Part shown: piece by piece, positions 1-6,174 of the stretch | Numbering within the stretch: the stretch's first letter is position 1 | How the letters are laid out: each line of letters begins with the position of its first letter | DNA from: an uncultured Campylobacter sp. | GTDB lineage: Bacteria; Campylobacterota; Campylobacteria; Campylobacterales; Campylobacteraceae | Length of the DNA: 9,734 nt | NCBI GenBank assembly: GCA_937965895.1 | Contig: CALCKS010000241.1 | Span: 1-9,734 of the forward strand | Reading direction: 5' to 3' | Program-made: the position numbers and the translations under genes | The notes under the pieces: generated by a model | Seen by the model: the letters and a program-made list of their open reading frames with translations, nothing else | What the model was told of the DNA's origin: nothing | The model's database searches: none

Positions 1-79
1 CATCTTTGCCTTGCTTTAAAAGTGCTTTTACTACGTGGCTGCCGATATATCCAGCTCCACCTGTTACTAAAATCTTCAA
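1..79 (-). CDS. galE: UDP-glucose 4-epimerase GalE, N-terminal fragment
   Basis: Only the first ~26 codons are in the window; the gene continues past base 1. The minus strand reads (M)KILVTGGAGYIGSHVVKAL, the NAD-binding Rossmann start (GGAGYIGSH) of GalE-type short-chain epimerases, which interconvert UDP-glucose and UDP-galactose for LPS, capsule or glycoprotein sugars. I chose a TTG start at 79. It puts the Lys-Ile-Leu-Val-Thr-Gly stretch at the usual position, and GAAAGG (87-92) sits 7 bases upstream. The alternative ATG at 94 would add MKGLN, has no ribosome site, and lies only a few bases from the expected transcription start. The family is clear from the motif, but the exact sugar specificity cannot be judged from so short a piece. 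Confidence 0.75.
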   Translation of the reverse strand, partial: MKILVTGGAGYIGSHVVKALLKQGKD

Positions 80-106
80 GTTTAAGCCTTTCATTAAAAG
101 TGTGTA

Positions 107-112
107 ATTTTA
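107..112 (-). promoter_or_regulatory. Probable -10 box for galE
   Basis: TAAAAT on the minus strand, preceded by GA, fits a Campylobacter sigma-70 -10 element. The expected start of transcription is near base 100. That leaves room for the ribosome site of the TTG start at 79 but not for one serving the ATG at 94. No -35 box is recognisable, which is usual in this genus. Confidence 0.4.
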
Positions 113-236
113 TCAAAAATAGAGTAAAACAAAAGTAAAGCAAGGTTAGTTTTTAAAATTTGCTTGAAGGCTGCGTGGATAGATCTTTGCCTTTATAAAT
201 TTAAAATATACTTATAATTTATTTAAATTTAATCTT

Positions 237-242
237 TATAAT
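237..242 (+). promoter_or_regulatory. Consensus -10 box (TATAAT) upstream of the LLM oxidoreductase
   Basis: A perfect TATAAT lies 27 bases before the inferred start codon at 270, in a very AT-rich stretch (181-240 is about 12% G+C). A second TATAAT lies at 213-218. There is no clear -35, only T/A-rich runs, as is typical for Campylobacter vegetative promoters. Bases 95-269 otherwise hold only the divergent galE promoter and no gene. Confidence 0.5.
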
Positions 243-256
243 CTCTCATCTACAAA

Positions 257-263
257 AAAAGGA
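257..263 (+). promoter_or_regulatory. Ribosome binding site that points to an ATA start
   Basis: AAAAGGA ends six bases before ATA at 270. This is the normal Campylobacter spacing and the best ribosome site near the gene. There is no comparable site in front of the first in-frame ATG at 375, so the site places the original start at 270. Confidence 0.55.
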
Positions 264-269
264 TAAAAA

Positions 270-1310
270 ATAAATCTCTCAATCTTAAATTTACTACCGA
301 TAAAACAAGGCGGTGACGCAAAAACTGCCATAGACGCAGCCATTAGACTGGCTAAATTTGCCGAAGATATCGGCATGAAGCGCTACTGGATTGCCGAGCA
401 TCACAACATGCAAAATTTAGCAAGCTCAGCCACGCAGCTCATCATCGCACACATCTTAGAGCACACAAAAAGCTTGCGTGTGGGCTCTGGCGGCGTGATG
501 CTACCAAACCACAGCCCCTATTCTATCGCCGAGCAGTACGCCACTCTTGAGACGCTATTTCCAAACCGCGTAGATCTTGGACTAGGCAGAGCTCCAGGGA
601 CTGATCAAGATACGGCTGCAGTGCTTAGACGCGGTGCCAGAGAGATAGAATTTGATATGCAAATAAACGAATTAATGGACTATTTTAACGCCAAAAGAGC
701 CGTAAAAGCCTATCCAAAAATTGAAAATTTTCCGCCTATTTACATACTTGGTTCAAGCATATATAGCGCATACGTGGCGGCTGAGTTTGGCCTGCCTTAC
801 GCCTTTGCGTCGCACTTTGCACCGCGTGCGCTAGAAAAAGCGGTAGAAATTTATCGTCAAAATTTCAAATCATCGCCCTTTTTAAAAGCGCCCTATGTCA
901 TCGCAGGAGCAAATGTGATAATAGCCCAAAGTGACGAGCTAGCAAGGAGTTTAGCCACTACGCAAACGCAGTTTTTCTTAAACGTAGTAACTGGCGAAAA
1001 AGAGTATTTGCAGCCACCAAAAAAGGATAACGACGAAGTCTTTGCTGCGTCTTACAAAACAGGTGCCAAGGCTCCACATTTTGGGCCGATCGACTTTAGG
1101 CAAATAGAGCTAAAAAATAGAGAAAGAAGTGTCACAGAAGAGATGATGGCGTGCTCTTTTATAGGCTCAAAGCAAAGCGTTAAAGAGCAAATTTTAGAGT
1201 TTCAAAATAGACTTGAAGTCGATGAGATCATGGCTCAAAGCTTCATTTTTGACGAGGATGCGCAGCTTGACTCTTTTAGGGCATTAAAAGAGATCGCGGG
1301 CGAAATTTAA
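270..1310 (+). CDS. MsnO8-type luciferase-like (LLM class) flavin oxidoreductase, apparent ATA start
   Basis: Family: flavin-dependent TIM-barrel monooxygenase-like protein of the LLM class, probably cytoplasmic, using FMN; the substrate is unknown. Numbered from 270, RYWIAEHHN is at residues 38-46, GSGGVMLPNH at 72-81 and DLGLGRAPGTD at 102-112. These are hallmark blocks of the bacterial luciferase-like MsnO8 subgroup. From 270 the protein is 346 residues, close to the usual family length of roughly 330-340. The reading frame from 270 to 374 encodes a normal family N-terminus (Asn-Leu-Ser-Ile-Leu-Asn-Leu-Leu-Pro-Ile, then the first helix), yet its first codon is ATA, not ATG, with a stop codon at 264-266 just before. 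The first ATG, at 375, would drop beta-strand 1 and helix 1 of the barrel and has no ribosome site. Either ATA is used inefficiently, or the start codon has mutated, or there is a sequence error. The gene ends in a 4-base tail-to-tail overlap with the ligase gene. Confidence 0.8.
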   Translation: MNLSILNLLPIKQGGDAKTAIDAAIRLAKFAEDIGMKRYWIAEHHNMQNLASSATQLIIAHILEHTKSLRVGSGGVMLPNHSPYSIAEQYATLETLFPNRVDLGLGRAPGTDQDTAAVLRRGAREIEFDMQINELMDYFNAKRAVKAYPKIENFPPIYILGSSIYSAYVAAEFGLPYAFASHFAPRALEKAVEIYRQNFKSSPFLKAPYVIAGANVIIAQSDELARSLATTQTQFFLNVVTGEKEYLQPPKKDNDEVFAASYKTGAKAPHFGPIDFRQIELKNRERSVTEEMMACSFIGSKQSVKEQILEFQNRLEVDEIMAQSFIFDEDAQLDSFRALKEIAGEI

Positions 1311-2221
1311 TCCTCTCTAACCCTTAAAAATATAGGAAATCTTGGCTTGCCATTAGAGGTTAAATTTTGAAATTTATATGTGATGATAGAGCCTATCTTT
1401 GGTGGCTCTTGACGATTTTCATCGCTTAGCCCTGAGCCTATTTTAAAGATAGTGCCCTCTTTTGGCTCGCCAGCTTTTTCTTTATCATCTTTGCTACCAA
1501 GTGCCTTGCAGGTGAGCGAGCCAGCAAAATTGGCGTATTTGCCGCTGCCTTTATTTATTGAGATCACCTCACACTCGGCGTCTTTAAATTTTTTATATTT
1601 CAGCGCGTTTTTGCTTCGTTTTCGCTCGTACGGCGCATTTGGCTCGCGCACGACGGCACCCTCGCCGCCCTTTGCGATGACGGCCTCCGCAAATGCTTCA
1701 AATTCGGAGTTATCTTTTACTTTTACCTGCTTGATTATCTTTAAATTTTGCCCGGCTTGCGGGTTCTTTGCGATAAATTTTTCAAGCTCACTAAGCCGCT
1801 CTAAAAGTCCGCCGCTAGCCTCAGGCACGTCGAAAACATAAAATTTGATCTCGCTCCACGCCGTGGCGCTGGGCGTTTTATCCATCACGATCGATTGTAT
1901 TTTTTCAAATTCGCCCCGCGCCGTGTAAAGCTCACCGTCAAGCGCAAATGGCGGAAAATGCGCGCTCCAGCCCTCAGGCACAGCTAAAATTTTACCGTTT
2001 CGTGAACGCAAATTTCGCCCGTCCCAGTAGGCGCGCACGCCGTCAAGCTTCTCGCTAGCTAGCCAGCCGCCGACGTTTTGGCCTTTGTATTCGCTAAGTT
2101 TTAAAAGCTCGAATTTAGCTTTTTTAGCGGCATCTGCGCTCACCGCGCTGCTTATATTTTCGCTCTGCGCCGCTAGAGCTAAATTTAAAAAGGCGGCCAG
2201 CAAGAGCGCGAAAAATCTCAA
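1307..2221 (-). CDS. ligE: Small ATP-dependent DNA ligase with signal peptide (LigE type)
   Basis: A 304-residue minimal ligase that seals nicks in DNA through a ligase-AMP intermediate. Residues 1-18 are a signal peptide (MRFF, a Leu/Ala-rich core, ALA at the cleavage site), so the enzyme is expected in the periplasm. The adenylation domain holds motif I at 57-61 (E-K58-L-D-G, Lys58 the AMP acceptor), motif III around 92-98 (FALDGEL), YVFDV at 128-132, motif IV at 187-190 (EGAV) and motif V at 207-211 (LKYKK). An OB-fold domain follows to the C-terminus. No zinc finger or extra DNA-binding domain is present, as expected for LigE. The start is TTG at 2221, overlapping the TGA of the upstream epimerase gene as TTGA, with a weak GGGG site 7 bases before it. 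Expression is therefore probably coupled to the epimerase. Known LigE-type enzymes occur in naturally competent genera such as Neisseria, Haemophilus and Campylobacter; a role in processing incoming DNA is inference. Confidence 0.88.
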   Translation of the reverse strand: MRFFALLLAAFLNLALAAQSENISSAVSADAAKKAKFELLKLSEYKGQNVGGWLASEKLDGVRAYWDGRNLRSRNGKILAVPEGWSAHFPPFALDGELYTARGEFEKIQSIVMDKTPSATAWSEIKFYVFDVPEASGGLLERLSELEKFIAKNPQAGQNLKIIKQVKVKDNSEFEAFAEAVIAKGGEGAVVREPNAPYERKRSKNALKYKKFKDAECEVISINKGSGKYANFAGSLTCKALGSKDDKEKAGEPKEGTIFKIGSGLSDENRQEPPKIGSIITYKFQNLTSNGKPRFPIFLRVRED

Positions 2222-3276
2222 ATTTTAACCCCGTAAAACTCGCAGTACCACTCGATAAACCTCGCCACTCCGTCATTTACGCTAGTTGCTGGCTTATACT
2301 CAAAGTCCGCGACCAGATCGCTCACGTCCGCAAAGGTCGCAGGCACGTCGCCGGCTTGCAGCGGAAGGAAGTTTTTCTCTATCTCGCGGCCGATTTTTAT
2401 CTCGACGGCCTTGATGTAGTCCATGAGCTCGACGGGGCTGTTGTTGCCGATATTATAGACCTTAAACGGCGCGCTAGAGGTGGCAGGATCCGGGTGCTTC
2501 GCGTCCCACGCCGGATTTGGTTTTGCAGGGTTGTCGATGCATTTTATGATGCCCTTTACGATGTCGTCCACGTAGGTAAAGTCGCGCTTCATCTTGCCGT
2601 AGTTAAAGACGTCGATTTTCTTGCCTTTTAGCGCGGCGTCTACGAACAAAAACAGCGCCATATCAGGGCGTCCCCACGGGCCGTAAACGGTGAAAAATCG
2701 CAGTCCCGTAGTCGGCACGCCAAAGAGATGCGAATACGTATGCGCCATCATTTCGTTACTTTTTTTAGTCGCGGCGTAGAGGCTGATCGGGTGATTTACG
2801 CCTTCGTGCGTGCTAAAAGGCATATTTTCGTTTAGGCCGTAGACCGAGCTAGAGCTTGCGTAGACTAAATTTGCGGTTTGGTTGTGGCGGCAGCACTCAA
2901 GGATATTCATAAATCCCGTAATATTGCTGTCGATGTAGGCTTGCGGATTGATGAGCGAATATCTCACACCCGCCTGAGCGGCTAGATTTACGACGCAGTC
3001 AAATTTTTCGCTCTCAAAAAGCTTTTTCATTGTCTCGCCATCGGCTAGATCGGCCTTTATAAATTTTAAATTAGGCTGCGTTTTTGAGGTGGTAAGCTTG
3101 CCATAGTCTATCTCGCTCACGTCAAAACCGGCCGTTTTTAGGCGCGCGAGCTTTAAATTTACGTCGTAGTAGTCGTTTATCACGTCGTATCCGACGACCT
3201 CGTCGCCCCTTTTTACTAGGGCGTTTGCCAAATGAAATCCAATAAATCCCGCCGTTCCGGTTACTAAAATTTTCAT
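2218..3276 (-). CDS. NAD-dependent nucleotide-sugar 4-epimerase (UDP-glucuronate 4-epimerase type)
   Basis: A full-length (352 residues) extended short-chain dehydrogenase/reductase. The NAD-binding GTAGFIG is at 7-13 with Asp31 after beta-2. NLAAQAGVRYS is at 97-107, ASSSSVYG at 140-147, and the catalytic pair is Tyr167 and Lys171 (YAATK). The block RDFTYVDDIV (231-240) is typical of the family. The AQAGVRYSL and GFIGFHL wording is closest to UDP-glucuronate 4-epimerases, which make UDP-galacturonate for capsule or LPS; UDP-glucose/galactose or N-acetyl forms cannot be excluded. The enzyme is cytoplasmic. The ATG at 3276 has AAGGA (3283-3287) at 6-base spacing. The gene is transcribed away from the lipoprotein gene and overlaps the ligase gene by 4 bases, so the two form a short operon. 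With galE and the waa genes it fits a surface-glycan supply role. Confidence 0.85.
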   Translation of the reverse strand: MKILVTGTAGFIGFHLANALVKRGDEVVGYDVINDYYDVNLKLARLKTAGFDVSEIDYGKLTTSKTQPNLKFIKADLADGETMKKLFESEKFDCVVNLAAQAGVRYSLINPQAYIDSNITGFMNILECCRHNQTANLVYASSSSVYGLNENMPFSTHEGVNHPISLYAATKKSNEMMAHTYSHLFGVPTTGLRFFTVYGPWGRPDMALFLFVDAALKGKKIDVFNYGKMKRDFTYVDDIVKGIIKCIDNPAKPNPAWDAKHPDPATSSAPFKVYNIGNNSPVELMDYIKAVEIKIGREIEKNFLPLQAGDVPATFADVSDLVADFEYKPATSVNDGVARFIEWYCEFYGVKI

Positions 3277-3301
3277 GTTTTTTCCTTTGTGATTTGACGC
3301 T

Positions 3302-3307
3302 ATTTTA
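3302..3307 (-). promoter_or_regulatory. Extended -10 box for the epimerase-ligase operon
   Basis: TGCTAAAAT on the minus strand (extended TGn plus TAAAAT) lies 26 bases before the epimerase ATG and upstream of its AAGGA site. No good -35 is seen. This suggests that epimerase and ligase have their own promoter rather than depending on the lipoprotein gene. Confidence 0.45.
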
Positions 3308-3352
3308 GCATATTTTAAAAATCAAAGCTCGCAAATAAAATTAGCGCCGACT

Positions 3353-4081
3353 CTATGAACAACGCGCTAAGCCAAGCAAACATCCAAGTCCCCAACCCAC
3401 GAAAAACGTACCGTAAAAAGCCGCCCCGACTACAAATACGGCGGGAAAAGCCACTATCATACCCGCGCTAGCGACGGGCAAACCAACGATCATCGCGGCA
3501 CCGCCGAGATCTATCCCCGCACCGCTGCTGCTTGCGCCTATTTTTTCGCAATCTACATTCGTATATACTTTGATTGGATTTTGAAATTTACCCGAGGTTA
3601 AAATTTCTTTTCTTTTAGCGTCGCTTATGTTTGCCGTACTTCCGCTCAGATAGTAATAACCGGTTATGTATCCGGACTCCAAAAAGTTTTTTATAGTCTG
3701 AGACCCTTGCATATTTTTGTTTGGATCAAACATCTCAAATGACGTTTTTAGCGCAGCGTATCTCTCATCCGAAAATAGCTTTTTATCAAGAAAAATGATG
3801 TATGTTCCGACCATCTTTTTATCGTTGCCGTATATGCAAATAGACGCAAAATCGTCTTTTATGTCATTTGCAAACTCGCTAGCGTAAAAGCGTTTGGCTT
3901 CGTCTATTTTTGCCGTTTCGTTTAGCCTAAAGCTATATTTGTCGCCGACGACGTAGTATCCGTCGTTATACGCATAAAGTCCTTGTATCTCGTCTATTTT
4001 TTTGACGCCGGCGCTTTTATCTGCGCAACCTGAAAATAGCAATGCAAATATCGCCGAAAAAGCTACGATCTTTTTATACAT
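3353..4081 (-). CDS. Putative lipoprotein with hydrophobic C-terminal segment, unknown function
   Basis: I do not recognise the family. The 242-residue product starts with a lipoprotein signal peptide: MYKK, a hydrophobic core, and a lipobox ending FSG-Cys19 (Phe at -3 is slightly unusual). Ala20 and Asp21 follow. Residues 20-180 are a soluble, Tyr/Asp/Lys-rich mixed alpha/beta region without recognisable motifs. Residues about 188-238 are Gly/Ala/Val/Phe-rich and strongly hydrophobic, long enough for two membrane-spanning helices, ending Ala-Arg-Cys-Ser. A lipid anchor together with a C-terminal hairpin is uncommon. The protein probably sits at the inner or outer membrane facing the periplasm. 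The ATG at 4081 has AAGGA at good spacing. The gene lies alone between the epimerase and exonuclease genes, same strand, with gaps on both sides, so it is probably a separate transcription unit. Confidence 0.75.
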   Translation of the reverse strand: MYKKIVAFSAIFALLFSGCADKSAGVKKIDEIQGLYAYNDGYYVVGDKYSFRLNETAKIDEAKRFYASEFANDIKDDFASICIYGNDKKMVGTYIIFLDKKLFSDERYAALKTSFEMFDPNKNMQGSQTIKNFLESGYITGYYYLSGSTANISDAKRKEILTSGKFQNPIKVYTNVDCEKIGASSSGAGIDLGGAAMIVGLPVASAGMIVAFPAVFVVGAAFYGTFFVGWGLGCLLGLARCS

Positions 4082-4105
4082 CGGTTATCCTTTTATTTTA
4101 TAAAT

Positions 4106-4134
4106 ATTAAACTATATATACTTACTGAAATCAA
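4106..4134 (-). promoter_or_regulatory. Possible promoter of the lipoprotein gene
   Basis: On the minus strand TTGATT (4129-4134) and TTTAAT (4106-4111) are 17 bases apart, a normal sigma-70 layout, 24 bases upstream of the ATG. An overlapping alternative -10 is TATAGT (4111-4116). Either would give a short leader containing the AAGGA site. Confidence 0.4.
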
Positions 4135-4162
4135 ATTACGCTTTAACAAAAGCAAGCCGTTT

Positions 4163-4196
4163 AAATTTAGCCAAACCAGTAAAATACGCTAAATTT
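4163..4196. repeat. 9-bp inverted repeat downstream of the exonuclease gene
   Basis: AAATTTAGC (4163-4171) and its exact complement GCTAAATTT (4188-4196) are separated by 16 bases, just after the exonuclease stop. The stem would be AT-rich, and no T run follows in the direction of transcription, so it is a poor intrinsic terminator. The same word is common elsewhere in the window, so pairing may be coincidental. Confidence 0.35.
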
Positions 4197-4206
4197 GTGC
4201 CCGTTC

Positions 4207-5124
4207 TCACTGCTCGTCCAAATTTATCTCGGGCATATTTTCTTCGGTGTAGTATTCCTCTGTCCCGGCTTGATCGCCGTCTTCGTCAAGCTCCGGCTCA
4301 TCCTCGTAGTTTTGCGTTTCAAGGCGCACCAGCTCGCGATCGACCGCCTCGCAAAATACCGGCGTATAGCCCATCTGCGTGCAGTTTGCCGCGAGCCACT
4401 CGCTCATCACCGAGATATCGTCCGCGTAATCATCAAGCGTCAAATTTCCGCGCAAAAGCTCGTATTTTAGGAAAAGCCAGTAGGTGTTTAGCACGTCGCT
4501 TTCACAGTATTCGTTGATCTTATCTATCTTGCCGTCAAAAAACAGCTCCATCACCTGATCGCCGTGCACGTCGTATTTGCCTGGCAAATTTAGGCTAGCG
4601 CATAGCGTATCGAGCTTTAGCCCGCGCACGGAGCCAAACTCGCTCACGTGATCGAGCAGATCAAAGTGAAATTTGCCGCTGTACCTGTCGCGGTAGTTGC
4701 CCTCCCATTTGCCCTTGCCAAGCTCCTTGTTTTCGACCTCGTAAAAGCTCGGAAACGAGACGTTGTACCTCATCGCGCGAGTTAAAATCATCGGCAGGTC
4801 AAAACCCCGTCCGTTAAAGCTCACCAGGCGCGGGTTGTGCGAATTTACGAAACCGATAAATTTATTTAGGATTTCGCGCTCGTTTGCGCCTTTCATCGTG
4901 CTTACGCGCAAAAATTTACCGTACTCGTCCGCCATCACAGCTGAAATCGCCACGACGCGGTGAAACATCACGGGTAAAAACTCGCTTCCGCTTGCTGCCT
5001 TTTGCGCGGCAAACGCCTGCCTCGCCACTTCTGCATCGCTTCCTTCATACCCGTAAATTTTACGCAAAAGCGCGGTGTCGGGCACCGTCTCGCAGTCAAA
5101 AACGCAGATATAATTTTTAGCCAT
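4207..5124 (-). CDS. Predicted 3'-5' exonuclease related to the PolB proofreading domain
   Basis: A 305-residue stand-alone DEDD-type exonuclease. The three motifs are visible: Exo I in VFDCETVPD (Asp10 and Glu12), Exo II in FNGRGFD (103-109, Asp109), and Exo III in YCESD (206-210, Tyr206 and Asp210), a DEDDy arrangement. The members of this family are predicted to trim DNA 3' ends in a metal-dependent way; the biological substrate is not well defined, and no polymerase domain is attached. The C-terminal ~30 residues (273-305) are highly acidic (Glu/Asp/Tyr-rich) and probably disordered. The start at 5124 has AGG 6 bases upstream. The gene is divergent from waaC across 63 bp and on its own. 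It is one of two DNA-processing genes in the window, the other being the ligase, but they are not adjacent and a functional link is unproven. Confidence 0.82.
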   Translation of the reverse strand: MAKNYICVFDCETVPDTALLRKIYGYEGSDAEVARQAFAAQKAASGSEFLPVMFHRVVAISAVMADEYGKFLRVSTMKGANEREILNKFIGFVNSHNPRLVSFNGRGFDLPMILTRAMRYNVSFPSFYEVENKELGKGKWEGNYRDRYSGKFHFDLLDHVSEFGSVRGLKLDTLCASLNLPGKYDVHGDQVMELFFDGKIDKINEYCESDVLNTYWLFLKYELLRGNLTLDDYADDISVMSEWLAANCTQMGYTPVFCEAVDRELVRLETQNYEDEPELDEDGDQAGTEEYYTEENMPEINLDEQ

Positions 5125-5133
5125 TTCAAACCT

Positions 5134-5169
5134 TTTTTAGCTATTTTTGCCTAAAATGATAGCTAAAAA
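5134..5169. promoter_or_regulatory. 11-bp perfect inverted repeat in the exonuclease/waaC divergent promoter region
   Basis: TTTTTAGCTAT (5134-5144) and ATAGCTAAAAA (5159-5169) are exact complements with a 14-base spacer. They flank likely -10 boxes for both directions: TAAAAT at 5152-5157 (plus, toward waaC) and TATCAT at 5156-5161 (minus, toward the exonuclease gene). The position between two divergent genes suits an operator. A terminator is unlikely, since both genes point away from it. The function is inferred; the repeat itself is directly seen. Confidence 0.45.
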
Positions 5170-5187
5170 TCTTTATAAAAGCGGTAA

Positions 5188-6174
5188 ATGAGTAAAAATT
5201 TAAGCCCAAACATCGCCGTTATCAAGCTCTCCGCCCTGGGCGACATCGTCCACGCGGTAGTTATTTTGCAGTTTATCGAAAAACACTTGCCCGAAGCGAA
5301 AATAACGTGGTTTGCCGACGCTAAATTTAGCGAGATTTTGTTCCTTTGTCCGCAAATTTCGCACGTCGTATCGCTACCGCTAAAAAACGGCGAATACAAA
5401 AAAAGCTTGGAACTGATCGCGTCCGCTAAGCAAGAGGGCAAATTTGACTACGTCATCGACCTGCAAGGACTTCTCAAATCCGCCGCGGTTGCGAAGCTTC
5501 TTGGAAAAAACAGTTACGGATTTGATAAATTTAGCGTGAAAGAGCCGCTAGCGGCGATGTTTTACGGGCATAAATTTAGCTGCGACTACTCCAAAAACAT
5601 CATCTTGCGAAATTTGGGCCTTACGGCTTTTGCTTTGGGGTTTAGTTTTAGCGAGGAAGAAATTTTAGCCAAACAGCCTTGCTTTAGCGCCCGGCAAAGT
5701 AAATTTGATAGCTCAAAAAAGAAAATTTTGATAGCACCCTTTGCTAGCGAACTGAGTAAAATTTACGATAAATTTAGCGATGTTATCGCGCTGCTAGACG
5801 AGCCGAAAAATGAAATTTTCGTCTGCTTTAACGGCGAAAAAGAGGAAAAAGAGGCTCTAAATTTGATAAAAAACTCAAACGCGAAAACTCTAAATTTGAG
5901 TCTAAAAGAGCTTGTAAGCTTCATCTCAAGCTGCGATCTGGTTATCGGCAACGATAGCGGCGTGACGCATATCGCCTGGGCGCAAAATCACCCCTCTATC
6001 ACGCTTTTTGGCAACCGACCCGCAGAGCGAAACACCTACGCAACGCCCGTAAATTTAACGCTTGACGCGGGCAAAAAAATAGATGCGAAAAAGATAGACA
6101 AAAGCGACTTTTGCGTGCGAGATATCGCGCCGCAGGCTATCGCAAACGCGGCAAAAAGGCTACTTGATGCGTGA
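5188..6174 (+). CDS. waaC: LPS heptosyltransferase I (WaaC)
   Basis: Transfers the first L-glycero-D-manno-heptose from ADP-heptose to Kdo of the lipid A-Kdo acceptor on the cytoplasmic face of the inner membrane. The 328 residues match family 9 glycosyltransferase length. KLSALGDIVH (13-22) is the signature WaaC N-terminus, with Asp19 in the place of the catalytic Asp. DLQGLLKSA (91-99) is also typical. GNDSGVTHIAWA (254-265) is the ADP-heptose binding loop, and SKIYDKF (190-196) supplies a Lys where the donor phosphate is bound. The ATG at 5188 has only a weak ribosome site. It is the first gene of a four-gene operon and overlaps htrB. Several Lys-Phe-Ser triplets are encoded by AAATTTAGC (5320-5331, 5527, 5572 and 5770). 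Confidence 0.93.
   Translation: MSKNLSPNIAVIKLSALGDIVHAVVILQFIEKHLPEAKITWFADAKFSEILFLCPQISHVVSLPLKNGEYKKSLELIASAKQEGKFDYVIDLQGLLKSAAVAKLLGKNSYGFDKFSVKEPLAAMFYGHKFSCDYSKNIILRNLGLTAFALGFSFSEEEILAKQPCFSARQSKFDSSKKKILIAPFASELSKIYDKFSDVIALLDEPKNEIFVCFNGEKEEKEALNLIKNSNAKTLNLSLKELVSFISSCDLVIGNDSGVTHIAWAQNHPSITLFGNRPAERNTYATPVNLTLDAGKKIDAKKIDKSDFCVRDIAPQAIANAAKRLLDA

Noticed and set aside
1452..1841. Plus-strand open frame of 129 codons opposite the ligase gene
   Set aside because: The ligase motifs lie on the other strand across the same bases, and the predicted peptide is Ser/Leu/Phe-rich noise without a ribosome site.
4195..4517. Two plus-strand frames opposite the exonuclease gene
   Set aside because: They overlap each other and the exonuclease C-terminus, and show no motifs or start signals.
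4207..5124. Exonuclease and ligase as parts of one DNA-repair or defence system
   Set aside because: The ligase carries a signal peptide while the exonuclease does not, and a lipoprotein gene with its own likely promoter and the epimerase gene lie between them.
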